64,000 nucleotides of DNA from Winogradskyella sediminis (GCF_003387355.1 NZ_QUNH01000001.1:382023-446022); one strand, 5' to 3'. Shown: positions 28,220 through 36,786, numbered from the stretch's first letter. Numbers and translations are program-made. The notes: a model not told the origin generated them from the letters alone.

Positions 28220-28232
28220 CTACATATAGTAG
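28220..28232. promoter_or_regulatory. Second inverted repeat over the -33 region of the regulator
   Basis: CTAC and GTAG flank ATATA (28220-28232), covering the zone where the -33 element of the minus-strand promoter should lie. It could be an operator; the half-sites differ from those at 28156. Confidence 0.35.
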
Positions 28233-28291
28233 CTAATTTTACAGTCTAGCTTTTAAAAATAATCAAGGATAGAGCCCATATAGTTTTATCA

Positions 28292-28334
28292 ACCTATAGG
28301 TGTCTCTTTATCAGTTAATTAAAACTTAGTCTTT
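28292..28334 (+). promoter_or_regulatory. Palindrome and possible promoter before the DnaE2-like gene
   Basis: ACCTATAGGT (28292-28301) is a perfect 10-bp palindrome. AGTCTTTG at 28327-28334 is one base off the -7 consensus and lies about 57 nt before the ATG at 28391. Both calls are tentative. Confidence 0.3.
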
Positions 28335-28390
28335 GTTCTTGATTCTAAAAGCAAAGCGGTCTATTATCAAAAAACCAACGTTTTTTCACT

Positions 28391-31300
28391 ATGTATTTAA
28401 ATTGTCACACGTATTACAGCCTTCGTTATGGAACCATAAAACCAGAACAACTCCTTGCTATTGCATCCGAAAACGGTGTTCAAACCCTTGCCTTAACGGA
28501 CATTAATAGTACATCTGCATGTTTAGATGTGATGCGTTTATCAAAAAAATATAAAATAAAACCAGTGCTAGGAGTCGATTTTAGAAATGGTGTGCAACAG
28601 CAATTTATTCTTATTGCTAAAAACAATGAAGGCTTTAAAAACATCAATGCATATCTGTCTAAATTTCTACATAATCATGATTTGCAAATTCCCGAACGAC
28701 CAGATGAAAATTTAGACGATTGTTTCGTGATTTATCCATATCAAAACGACATAGATTTCGAATTAAAACCTAATGAGTTTTTAGGCATTACACCTCAAGA
28801 CCTTAATCGACTTAAATTTTCAAAATGGAATCAATTCAAACATAAACTCGTGGTCTTAAAAACAGTGTCCTTTCAAAATAAAAAAGGATTTAACACACAC
28901 CGTTTATTACGTGCTATTGCAAATAACACCTTGTTAAGCAAACTTCCAAAGTCCGAAGAAGGCAACGAACACGACAGAATGCTTCCTTATAACGACCTGT
29001 GCGAAACCTACTCAGAATTCCCCAACCTCATCAGTAATACTGAGAAGCTTTTAGAAGATTGTACCACCACGTTTGATTTTGAAAATACCACACCCAAAAA
29101 CCAAAAATGCCTCACTGAAAATGAAACTTCAGATTATAAACTCTTAAAACAATTGACTTACGATGGCATTCCGTATCGTTATGGAACTAACGTAGAACAA
29201 AAAGTGTATGACCGCATTGAAAAGGAACTTAACATTATAAAACAACAAAACTTTGTGTCTTATTTTCTTATCAACTGGAAAATCTTAGAATACGCGCGCA
29301 ATAAAGACTATTACTACGTTGGTCGTGGCAGTGGTGCCAATAGTATTATTGCTTATTTATTGCGAATTACTGATGTTGACCCTATTGAGCTCGACTTATA
29401 TTTTGAGCGTTTTATTAATTTATTTCGCCAGAATCCACCAGATTTCGATCTCGATTTTTCTTGGCGAGACAGAGATGATATTACCAATTACATTTTCAAA
29501 ACCTTTAAACATACAGCGCTTATTGCGGTTTATAATACTTTTAAATTTAAAGCTTCGGTACGCGAATTAGGAAAGGTTTTTGGCTTACCAAAAGCGGAAA
29601 TGGATAAACTAACCCGAGGAAAATATAACATTAATCAACTCGATAAACTCTCGCAATTAGTTATTAAATATGCTCAGTACATTCAAGGTTTCCCTAATTA
29701 TTTAGGCATTCATGCTGGAGGTATTTTAATTTCAGAACAACCCATTCATTGCTATTGTGCCACATTTATGCCTCCAAAGGGGTTTGCCACCACACAATTT
29801 GATATGGTCGTTGCTGAAGATATTGGCTTATATAAATTCGATATTCTGAGTCAGCGTGGTTTAGGAAAAATAAAAGAAGCGGTAGAAATTATTGACGAAA
29901 ATTACAGCGATCAACCGCCTATTGATATTCATGATATAAAAGGGTTTAAAAAAGACGAACGGATAAAGGATTTATTACGACATGCCAAAGCGATTGGTTG
30001 TTTTTATGTAGAATCACCAGCCATGCGCATGCTCTTAAAAAAGTTGCAAGTCGATAATTATTTGGGCTTAGTCGCGGCAAGTTCTATCATTAGACCTGGC
30101 GTGGCTAAAAGTGGCATGATGCGCGAATATATTTTGCGTTATCGTTATCCCGAAAAACGAAAAGAAGCCCATCCTATTTTGCAGAAAATCATGCCCGAAA
30201 CCTACGGTATTATGGTCTATCAAGAAGATGTCATTAAAGTCGCACACCTTTTTGGTGGTTTAGATTTAGGCGAATCAGATATGTTGCGTCGTGGTATGTC
30301 TGGAAAATTTAGGTCGCGAGACGAGTTTGATAAAGTGAAACAAAAATTCTTTGACAATTGTATAAACGATGGCAAACCCGAAGCTTTAGTGACGGATATT
30401 TGGCGACAAATTGAAAGTTTTGCTGGCTATGCCTTTGCTAAAGGGCATTCAGCTTCTTATGCTGTTGAAAGTTATCAAAGCTTATTTTTAAAAGCTTACT
30501 ACCCTTTAGAATACATGACCGCAACTATTAATAATTTTGGTGGATTTTATAGCACAGAACTCTATGTTCACGAAGCCCGAATGCACAACGGCATCATTGA
30601 AGCTCCTTGTATTAATCACTCCTTTCATCAAGCGATTATAAAAGAGAAAACCATTTATTTAGGCTTTATGTTTTTACAATCTTTAGAATCTAAAACCATC
30701 AATCGCATACTGAATGAACGTGAAAAAAATGGCCACTTTCAATCACTAGATGATTTTATAGAACGTGTGCCAATTTCCATTGAACAGATTTCCATTTTAA
30801 TTAAAATCAATGCCTTTCGGTTTACAACAATTAACAAACGCGAATTGCTTTGGGAAGCGCATTTAAAAATTAGTAAAACGGTAGTACAAGACGAGGTGAT
30901 GACATTATTTAAAACCCAACGGATTAACTATAATACACCAGAATTACCAAGTACAGACTTAGAAAATGCTTTCGATTCCATTGAATTATTAGGATTTCCC
31001 ATTTGTAATCCATTTTATTTATTAGAAAAGCCTTCGATTAGTAATTTACGTGCTAAACACTTAACACAACTAGAAAACAAACTCATTAGCATTGAAGGTT
31101 ACTTGATTACCACCAAAAATACCAAAACATCGAATGGGAAAATGATGCATTTTGGCACGTTCTTAGATCGTGATGGTGATTTTATAGACACCGTTCACTT
31201 CCCTCCTATTGTCTCCAAGTATCCATTTAGAGGCAAAGGGATTTATAGCATCATAGGCAAAGTCATGGTAGAATTTGATTGTGTTACGATTGAAGTTTCA

Positions 31301-31411
31301 AAAATGGAACGCTTGGCCATTATTGAAGATCCGCGTTACTCGGTAAAATCTTTGAATCCTACGTTTCAAAATAAACGAAGTTTTACAGATTTGAAAAGAG
31401 CCATCAGTTAA
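28391..31411 (+). CDS. Error-prone DNA polymerase III alpha subunit (DnaE2/ImuC-like)
   Basis: A C-family polymerase of 1006 residues, shorter than replicative DnaE of E. coli (1160) and of Bacteroidetes. The N-terminal PHP domain is partly degenerate (YLNCHTYYSLRYG, lacking the first histidine of the usual HxH). The catalytic aspartates are in PPDFDLDFSWRDRDD at about residue 355. Helix-hairpin-helix (FQSLDDFIERVP) and OB-fold (ISIEGYLITTKNTK) regions follow. The size, the neighbouring Y-family polymerase, and the divergent LexA-like regulator point to the translesion/mutagenesis version. A 371-bp repeat-filled gap separates it from the dinB-like gene, so the two may be transcribed separately. 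Confidence 0.88.
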   Translation: MYLNCHTYYSLRYGTIKPEQLLAIASENGVQTLALTDINSTSACLDVMRLSKKYKIKPVLGVDFRNGVQQQFILIAKNNEGFKNINAYLSKFLHNHDLQIPERPDENLDDCFVIYPYQNDIDFELKPNEFLGITPQDLNRLKFSKWNQFKHKLVVLKTVSFQNKKGFNTHRLLRAIANNTLLSKLPKSEEGNEHDRMLPYNDLCETYSEFPNLISNTEKLLEDCTTTFDFENTTPKNQKCLTENETSDYKLLKQLTYDGIPYRYGTNVEQKVYDRIEKELNIIKQQNFVSYFLINWKILEYARNKDYYYVGRGSGANSIIAYLLRITDVDPIELDLYFERFINLFRQNPPDFDLDFSWRDRDDITNYIFKTFKHTALIAVYNTFKFKASVRELGKVFGLPKAEMDKLTRGKYNINQLDKLSQLVIKYAQYIQGFPNYLGIHAGGILISEQPIHCYCATFMPPKGFATTQFDMVVAEDIGLYKFDILSQRGLGKIKEAVEIIDENYSDQPPIDIHDIKGFKKDERIKDLLRHAKAIGCFYVESPAMRMLLKKLQVDNYLGLVAASSIIRPGVAKSGMMREYILRYRYPEKRKEAHPILQKIMPETYGIMVYQEDVIKVAHLFGGLDLGESDMLRRGMSGKFRSRDEFDKVKQKFFDNCINDGKPEALVTDIWRQIESFAGYAFAKGHSASYAVESYQSLFLKAYYPLEYMTATINNFGGFYSTELYVHEARMHNGIIEAPCINHSFHQAIIKEKTIYLGFMFLQSLESKTINRILNEREKNGHFQSLDDFIERVPISIEQISILIKINAFRFTTINKRELLWEAHLKISKTVVQDEVMTLFKTQRINYNTPELPSTDLENAFDSIELLGFPICNPFYLLEKPSISNLRAKHLTQLENKLISIEGYLITTKNTKTSNGKMMHFGTFLDRDGDFIDTVHFPPIVSKYPFRGKGIYSIIGKVMVEFDCVTIEVSKMERLAIIEDPRYSVKSLNPTFQNKRSFTDLKRAIS

Positions 31412-31432
31412 AGAATTTTAAAAACAATAAAT

Positions 31433-31514
31433 CGTCACTTCAAGTGATTTGCGAAGCATGAGTAAATTGTATCGAGAAGCATTTTATCCTGCAAGGTTTC
31501 TAAAACCTTGTAGG
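31433..31514. repeat. Intergenic repeats: copy 1 of the TATCGAGAAGC element, and a CCTGCAAGG hairpin
   Basis: 31433-31480 (beginning CGTCACTTCAAGTGATTTGC and ending GTATCGAGAAGC) is a diverged partial copy of the element at 31545. It is followed by a hairpin, CCTGCAAGGTTT with AAACCTTGTAGG, at 31488-31514. Such repeats are scattered in flavobacterial genomes. Confidence 0.7.
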
Positions 31515-31544
31515 TATAACTAAAAACATTTTAAAGAATAACAT

Positions 31545-31671
31545 GACGTCACTTTGAGTGAATTTGTGAGGTACGAGCAAATTTGTATCGAGAAGCTTTC
31601 ATTAATCATAAGGTTCTCGATACAACAATTTTTTCCGCTTTGGCTACAAAAATTGCCACGCGAACTGACAT
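31545..31671. repeat. REP-like palindromic element, full copy
   Basis: It runs from GACGTCACTTTGAGTGAATT to CGCGAACTGACATT. Its core is a perfect 12-bp inverted repeat, TTGTATCGAGAA (31583-31594) with TTCTCGATACAA (31614-31625). It contains no credible gene; short reading frames here are incidental. Confidence 0.75.
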
Positions 31672-31690
31672 TAATTATAAAAACAACAAA

Positions 31691-31763
31691 TCCTGCAAGG
31701 TCTTTTTTTGACCTTGTCAAAAAAATCATCTCTTAAATACCTACAAGGTTTTAAAAACCTCGC
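31691..31763. repeat. Two CAAGGT-type hairpins upstream of dinB
   Basis: GCAAGGTC pairs with GACCTTGTC around a T-rich loop (31695-31718), and ACCTACAAGGTTTT faces AAAACCTCGC (31739-31763). They belong to the same family as the hairpin at 31488 and the repeats at 36787 and 37387. The stretch 31412-31782 is otherwise featureless. Confidence 0.6.
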
Positions 31764-31782
31764 ATAAAACCCAAAATCAAAC

Positions 31783-33000
31783 ATGAGCAACAACCGCAGC
31801 ATCGTACATATGGATTTAGACACCTTTTTTGTGTCCTGCGAAAGACACATGGATAGTAGTCTCAATGGAAAACCGATTCTCATTGGTGGCACAAGCGACA
31901 GAGGTGTGGTGGCGTCTTGCAGTTACGAAGCGCGCTCCTTTGGTGTGCATTCTGCCATGCCAATGCGTATGGCCAAACAATTGTGCCCAGAAGCCATTGT
32001 GCTTAGAGGCAACTCTGGGATTTACACTAAATTTTCAAATGACGTTACCGATGTGATTAAAGAAAGTGTGCCGCTTTATGAAAAAACATCAATCGATGAA
32101 TTTTATATGGATCTCACCGGAATGGATAAGTTTTTTGGTTGTCACAAACTAGCTTCAGAATTACGTCAGAAAATTATTAGAGAAACAGGTTTACCTATTT
32201 CCTTTGGCTTATCGCTTAATAAAACGGTGTCTAAAATTGCGACTGGTGAAGCCAAACCCAATAACGAAATCCGTATTCTCTCTGGTGACGAAAAACCATT
32301 TCTAGCACCACTGTCGATTAAAAAGATTCCAATGGTGGGTAATGTCACTTACAAAGCCTTGTGCGATTTGGGAGTCAAACGCATTCATACCATACAAGAA
32401 ATGCCCATGGAACTCATGCATAAAGTATTGGGTAAAAATGGCCTTGTTATTTGGAAAAAAGCCAATGGCATAGACAATTCGCCAGTAGTGCAATACCAAG
32501 AACGTAAATCCATTTCTACAGAACGAACGTTTAATCAAGACACCACAGATGTTGCCAAATTAAAAGGGATGATTGTTGCTATGGCAGAAAACTTAGCCTA
32601 CCAACTCCGTCGTGGTCATAAACTAACGGCTTGTGTGACGTTTAAAATTCGGTATTCAGATTTTCAGACCTACACACAACAACAACGCATTCCATATAGT
32701 GCTATGGACCATATGCTTATTCCTGTAGTCTTAGATTTATTCAAAAAACTATACCATCGCCGACTTTTAGTACGGTTAATTGGTGTGAAATTTAGTCATT
32801 TAGTAGAAGGAGGCCATCAAGTAAACCTGTTTGAAGACAATGAAAAACACCTTAACCTCAGCAATGCTATGGACAAAATGCGCGAACGTTATGGAGATAG
32901 AGTTGTTATGAGTGCTGCCGGATTAGAAGCTAAAACCATTAGCCGTTTTAATCCTTTTAATGGAGAACCCCCTCCTTTATTGGCTAATCGACGTCGCTAG
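31783..33000 (+). CDS. dinB: Y-family translesion DNA polymerase (DinB/Pol IV-like)
   Basis: The 405-residue protein has the palm motifs of Y-family polymerases: IVHMDLDTFFVSCE (metal ligand Asp11; steric-gate Phe near residue 16) and SIDEFYMDLTG (Asp105, Glu106). The little-finger domain follows, including RKSISTERTFNQDT. Near residue 345 the sequence QVNLF fits the QxxLF beta-clamp-binding motif, and a basic tail ends the protein. It should synthesise past DNA lesions and cause mutations. With the DnaE2-like polymerase and the LexA-like regulator it makes up a mutagenesis cassette, although an ImuA-like partner is not present in the window. Confidence 0.92.
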   Translation: MSNNRSIVHMDLDTFFVSCERHMDSSLNGKPILIGGTSDRGVVASCSYEARSFGVHSAMPMRMAKQLCPEAIVLRGNSGIYTKFSNDVTDVIKESVPLYEKTSIDEFYMDLTGMDKFFGCHKLASELRQKIIRETGLPISFGLSLNKTVSKIATGEAKPNNEIRILSGDEKPFLAPLSIKKIPMVGNVTYKALCDLGVKRIHTIQEMPMELMHKVLGKNGLVIWKKANGIDNSPVVQYQERKSISTERTFNQDTTDVAKLKGMIVAMAENLAYQLRRGHKLTACVTFKIRYSDFQTYTQQQRIPYSAMDHMLIPVVLDLFKKLYHRRLLVRLIGVKFSHLVEGGHQVNLFEDNEKHLNLSNAMDKMRERYGDRVVMSAAGLEAKTISRFNPFNGEPPPLLANRRR

Positions 33001-33059
33001 AAATTACAACCTCTCAGGTGACAAAAATTCGAAAAACAAAAAATATGAAAGAGAAATTG

Positions 33060-33067
33060 TATCTTTA
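33060..33067 (+). promoter_or_regulatory. Possible -7 box of the toxin-antitoxin pair
   Basis: TATCTTTA, one base off consensus, 21 nt before the antitoxin ATG. The short GAGAAATT stretch just upstream gives no clear -33 element. Confidence 0.35.
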
Positions 33068-33088
33068 TAACATAAGAGAATTAAAAAG

Positions 33089-33310
33089 ATGGATTTAGAA
33101 GCAAGAAAATACAAGTTTATACAACAGCTATCTGAAGTCAATGAAACACTTTTAGATAAATTAGAATACGTCCTAAAAAACGGATTACAAAATTCAGAAA
33201 GAATTACTCTAGAAGACTATAATAAAGAGATTGATAAAGCAATTGAAGATATCGAAAAAGGGGAATTTCATACCCAAAACGAGGCTAAGAAAATAGCTGA
33301 TCAATGGTAA
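33089..33310 (+). CDS. Antitoxin of a ParE-type toxin-antitoxin pair
   Basis: A small acidic protein (73 residues) placed directly before a RelE/ParE-like toxin, with the two reading frames overlapping by 7 bp. The sequence is helical and charged (LDKLEYVLKNGLQNSERITLEDYNKEID), and the C-terminal part DIEKGEFHTQNEAKKIADQW looks like the toxin-binding tail. It lacks an obvious DNA-binding domain. Similar unnamed antitoxins accompany ParE toxins in Bacteroidetes. The call rests mainly on context. Confidence 0.75.
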   Translation: MDLEARKYKFIQQLSEVNETLLDKLEYVLKNGLQNSERITLEDYNKEIDKAIEDIEKGEFHTQNEAKKIADQW

Positions 33311-33597
33311 AAATTGTTTGGCGGAAATTAGCACTACTACAACTAAAAGAAGCTTTCGATTATATAAAAAAAGATTCCTTACAATCTGCTGAAAACGTAA
33401 GAAACACAATCTTTTCTGCAACAGATAATTTAAAATACAATCCTGAAATTTATCCTTTAGACAAGTATCGCAAAAATAACGATGGCACCTTTAGAGCTTT
33501 TGAAATTTATAGTTACCGTATAGCCTATCAAATAACCAAATCGGAAATTAGAATACTTCGTGTTCGTCATACAAAACAAGAACCCTTAGGCTATTAG
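33304..33597 (+). CDS. RelE/ParE-family toxin
   Basis: The 97-residue basic protein has the ParE pattern: KIVWRKLALLQLKEAFDYIK at the start, SAENVRNTIFSATDNLKYNPEIYP in the middle, and AFEIYSYRIAYQI with IRILRVRHTKQEP at the end. ParE toxins inhibit DNA gyrase, and RelE relatives cut mRNA; the two cannot be separated here. The gene overlaps the antitoxin by 7 bp. It is next to translesion polymerase genes, where DNA damage by a gyrase poison would be relevant, but that link is speculation. Confidence 0.85.
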   Translation: MVKIVWRKLALLQLKEAFDYIKKDSLQSAENVRNTIFSATDNLKYNPEIYPLDKYRKNNDGTFRAFEIYSYRIAYQITKSEIRILRVRHTKQEPLGY

Positions 33598-33628
33598 AAA
33601 CCTTAAGACACATAAGTTCTTCAAAATT

Positions 33629-35425
33629 CTACTTGCTTCCTAACCAAGCCTCACGATTTGCTTTCTCTCCTTCAGATAATTCATCAAAACTTGAAATAGT
33701 ATAAGACATATCAGCATCTAAAGTGAGTTTTACAGTATGTTGCTTTCCGAAGCGCTCGTAAACCACATCAACGGTTTGATGCGGTTTTACGGTTCCTAAA
33801 ATTTTATTTAAGTCTGAGGTTCCATTGAGTGCAACACCATCAATTTCAAGTAATTTATCTCCTTTTTCGAGTCCTGCGGTATAAGCTCCAGAACCGACTA
33901 ATGTATTACTTGTAATCACTTGATTGTTCAAACGCAATCCAAAAGCAGGCTGCGCTGTGTTTTGTTGTAACTGAACACCAACCGTTTTAAATAAGGTTTC
34001 AAAATCGGGCATGCCGCTTTTATAGATGTAATTATTGAAAAAATCGTCACCAAATTCAGCACCAGCATAATCCTTTAACGTTTGCTGTAAATCTGCAATG
34101 GTATAATAGGTTTCCGTTTTTCCGTAGGTGTTCCAGACTAATGTCATATAATCATCTAGATTCAAGTTTTGCGTTCTAAGCGATAAATCTAAAGCCAAAC
34201 CCAACATACTTCCATACGAGTAATAGGAAATAAAAGTATTATCGCGATTGATATCATCCACCGAACGTGCCGCATCTACAAACGGAGCTTGGTAGCTCAT
34301 CTCAATAGGATTAAAAAACTGTCGTCCTGGAGAATTCCACACGTAATTAAAAGTTCCTGTAAGCCCTTTTATATAATCTTCCTGTGTGATAAGTCCGGCT
34401 CTGGTTAAGGTTAAATCGTCATAATAACTGGTAAATCCTTCAGCAAACCAAAGCTCGCCACTCATGTTAGCGGCTTCAAAATTAAAAGGCTCTAAACTTT
34501 CTGGTCGTATACGTTCTACATTCCAGCAATGAAAAAACTCATGACTAACAGTACCAATATTACGATCGGCTCCATCAGCTAAACTTCGTGTGCTGGTGAC
34601 GATAGTAGAATTCCGGTGTTCCATACCATCTCCTGTGGCATTAGGAATATAACAGCCTAAAAATGTGTATTCTCCGTAATCGAAAGTTGGTAATTCGCCA
34701 AAAACTGCTTTTTGTTGTAAGATTGTTTTTTTAACCTTTTCAAAATAATCATCAAATTCCGCTGCGGTGCCATTATGGTGCAATGCAAAATTGATTTTTT
34801 GACCATCAACCTCAAACGAACGTACCATATGGTCGCTAATTTCCGTTGGACTATCCATAAAATACTGTAGGTTTTCAGCGGAATACCTGTTGCCTTCTAC
34901 GAGCTTTAACTGCGTTGCAATTTTCCAGTTTAGATCTTCACGAGGTTTAAATTCAATATTGAAGGTGTCATTCTCCAAACTCGGAGCATACATAAAGGTT
35001 GCTGGCATATTAAGATGCGCGTGCGTTTCATCAACTTGTGCGTAGGTTCCATCTCCATGATTGGCATATAAGGTGTAATTGACTATGATAGTGCCATCGT
35101 GATTATTCACAATCCAAGAATACGGATCGGGGCGTGTTGTTTCTAAAACATTGCCTTTAGTATCTGTAACCTTTACGTTATAAACATTCTTAGCAAATTC
35201 GTGAATAGCATAGCGTCCTGGTGAGCTTCTAGACATTCTAAATTCAGCTTCACCGGATTTTAAACCTTTAAAAGTGGCAGTGATTTCAGCTTCATGATGT
35301 GCTGCATTTTCAAACGAAATGGTATAACTTGAACTTCCTGTAGTTGTTAATTCTGTTTCAGAAGTTTTGTCGTCTTTGCAATTCACTAAACATAAAAAAG
35401 ACAGTAATAAAATTAGGCTTCGCAT
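33629..35425 (-). CDS. M61-family glycyl aminopeptidase with C-terminal PDZ domain, lipoprotein
   Basis: A short lipoprotein signal ends in LCLVNC (Cys17). The metalloprotease motif HEFFH lies near residue 296, with the third zinc ligand in ELWFAEGFTSYYDD about 40 residues later. This is the gluzincin-type M61 arrangement. The N-terminal about 170 residues form the family's beta domain (SRSSPGRYAIHEFAKNVYNV), and a PDZ domain covers about 490-585 (LVGSGAYTAGLEKGDKLLEID). It should cleave N-terminal glycine or alanine from peptides in the periplasm or at the outer membrane. The gene is downstream of the XRE-DUF2975 operon; TATCTTGG at 35446-35453 (minus) is a near-consensus -7 box of its own. 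Confidence 0.93.
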   Translation of the reverse strand: MRSLILLLSFLCLVNCKDDKTSETELTTTGSSSYTISFENAAHHEAEITATFKGLKSGEAEFRMSRSSPGRYAIHEFAKNVYNVKVTDTKGNVLETTRPDPYSWIVNNHDGTIIVNYTLYANHGDGTYAQVDETHAHLNMPATFMYAPSLENDTFNIEFKPREDLNWKIATQLKLVEGNRYSAENLQYFMDSPTEISDHMVRSFEVDGQKINFALHHNGTAAEFDDYFEKVKKTILQQKAVFGELPTFDYGEYTFLGCYIPNATGDGMEHRNSTIVTSTRSLADGADRNIGTVSHEFFHCWNVERIRPESLEPFNFEAANMSGELWFAEGFTSYYDDLTLTRAGLITQEDYIKGLTGTFNYVWNSPGRQFFNPIEMSYQAPFVDAARSVDDINRDNTFISYYSYGSMLGLALDLSLRTQNLNLDDYMTLVWNTYGKTETYYTIADLQQTLKDYAGAEFGDDFFNNYIYKSGMPDFETLFKTVGVQLQQNTAQPAFGLRLNNQVITSNTLVGSGAYTAGLEKGDKLLEIDGVALNGTSDLNKILGTVKPHQTVDVVYERFGKQHTVKLTLDADMSYTISSFDELSEGEKANREAWLGSK

Positions 35426-35469
35426 CTATTCAATTTTTTAGACACCCAAGATACTAATTTTTAAAACCT

Positions 35470-35676
35470 TTAATCTTCTACGTATTCTAGAATGTCACTA
35501 GGCTGACACTCTAAAGCCTTACAAATCGCTTCTAAAGTAGAAAACCGAATGGCTTTTGCTTTTCTTGTTTTTAAAATAGAAAGGTTTGCGGTTGTGATCC
35601 CAACCTGTTCTGCAAGTTCGTTACTCTTCATGCCACGTTTGGCTAATATGATGTCTAAGTTGACTATTATGGGCAT
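35470..35676 (-). CDS. Small XRE-family helix-turn-helix regulator
   Basis: A 68-residue single-domain Cro/CI-type HTH: MKSNELAEQVGITTANLSIL followed by KAIRFSTLEAICKALECQPSDILEY. It is the third gene in an operon with two DUF2975 membrane proteins, with gaps of only 2 bp. This trio is common in Bacteroidetes and Firmicutes. The regulator probably binds the symmetric TTATCG sites in front of the operon (36701-36741) and so controls its own synthesis. What signal the membrane partners transmit is unknown. Confidence 0.9.
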   Translation of the reverse strand: MPIIVNLDIILAKRGMKSNELAEQVGITTANLSILKTRKAKAIRFSTLEAICKALECQPSDILEYVED

Positions 35677-35678
35677 GG

Positions 35679-36179
35679 TTATATAGTTAAATCGTTTTCT
35701 TGTTGAATTATATTTCCTTTCTTAAGAACAGTAGAAAAAAGTCTAAAGAATAATCCTAAAATCATAAGTAGAATATATAAGCCTTTTGAGTCTATATTAA
35801 GATAAATCTGGTTATGAATATCACCATAGTTCATCATAAAAAATATGGAAATAAGCGAAATCACAATGCCAATTATTCCAGAGGCTAAAAATAGAGATCC
35901 TGCTTTATGATATGTAGTTACTAATTTCGAATTAAAAAAATCACCTGTTGCAAATATTTTTAAGTTTGAAATTAGCGTGAATACACCATACACAAAAATT
36001 AGCAAAGCCAAGGCTTTAGCTACAAATATACCTTGTGTTGCTAGAGAAGGTTGACCTTGTCGCAAATGCAAAATATAAGTATCAAAAAATAATGCCAATG
36101 TTGAAATCGTCAAATTACCAACAATTGAAACAACAAGCGCTAAAAACAACAATATTATAGAGTACCTTATTTTTTTCAT
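35679..36179 (-). CDS. DUF2975 four-helix membrane protein, second copy
   Basis: A 166-residue protein with four hydrophobic segments: residues 5-30, 45-68, 95-120 and 135-157. A charged tail (KKGNIIQQENDLTI) resembles the end of the upstream paralogue (AKEENELTV). That conserved tail, acidic then LTV/LTI, is typical of DUF2975. It is 2 bp from the XRE gene and 2 bp from the other copy. It may anchor or sense for the regulator; no function is established. Confidence 0.82.
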   Translation of the reverse strand: MKKIRYSIILLFLALVVSIVGNLTISTLALFFDTYILHLRQGQPSLATQGIFVAKALALLIFVYGVFTLISNLKIFATGDFFNSKLVTTYHKAGSLFLASGIIGIVISLISIFFMMNYGDIHNQIYLNIDSKGLYILLMILGLFFRLFSTVLKKGNIIQQENDLTI

Positions 36180-36181
36180 AA

Positions 36182-36691
36182 TTAAACCGTTAATTCATTT
36201 TCTTCCTTTGCCTTTTTCGCCACCTTAAACACCTCACTTAATACCATAAAAAATAAGCCCAAACAGATGAGCATAAGGTATGGACTTAACCCAAGATTTA
36301 TTTTTAATTGACTTGTAAAAACCAATTGGCCTAAAAAAATTAATACTGAAGCAATAATCCCAACACCTGTTAGCAAATAACCAATCTTATAAAAATTTGT
36401 TATAACATCAGCGTGAAAAGGCTTTACCCTCTGAAAATAACGTAAGGTTTTTCTAAATAAATACACACAATAAATAGTCACAAACCCCAAAACAATAAAG
36501 ACCAAGCCAAACAACTGAACAGATAATACTGAAGTTTCAATAATAGAATCGTCTGCATCAAGAAACAGGTTTAGAGACTCAGGCGCTACAAACATATAAA
36601 CGGCTAAAAATAAGCATATCAAAATTCCAGGAATACAGGTTACTATCCACACAAAATCGATTAAGCTTTTTAAAATTATTAATTTTCGCAT
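36182..36691 (-). CDS. DUF2975 four-helix membrane protein, first copy
   Basis: A 169-residue paralogue of the next gene, with the same four-helix plan and tail. LRYFQRVKPFHADVITNFYKIGYLL lies before the third helix and is a DUF2975 hallmark (FHADVITNFYKIG compares with FFNSKLVTTYHKAG in copy 2). It is the first gene of the three-gene operon. Its ATG at 36691 follows a consensus -7 box and a palindromic operator by 10-27 nt. Confidence 0.85.
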   Translation of the reverse strand: MRKLIILKSLIDFVWIVTCIPGILICLFLAVYMFVAPESLNLFLDADDSIIETSVLSVQLFGLVFIVLGFVTIYCVYLFRKTLRYFQRVKPFHADVITNFYKIGYLLTGVGIIASVLIFLGQLVFTSQLKINLGLSPYLMLICLGLFFMVLSEVFKVAKKAKEENELTV

Positions 36692-36700
36692 TTTAAATAA

Positions 36701-36741
36701 TTATCGTTTTACGATAACAAATATATGAAAATTATCGATAA
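36701..36741. promoter_or_regulatory. Promoter and multi-half-site operator of the DUF2975-XRE operon
   Basis: TTATCG (36701-36706) and CGATAA (36712-36717) form an inverted repeat with a 5-bp spacer. A second, abutting pair makes the perfect palindrome TTATCGATAA (36732-36741). Between them, on the minus strand, is an exact -7 box TATATTTG (36725-36718). Four identical half-sites around a promoter strongly suggest autoregulation by the XRE protein at 35470. Confidence 0.7.
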
Positions 36742-36786
36742 ACAATAATTTATTATTAAAAATATGATTTCAATAGTAGGCTTAGA

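Noticed and set aside
31520..31892. Short reading frames between dnaE2-like and dinB genes
   Set aside because: They lie in palindromic repeats on both strands and have no protein-like composition.
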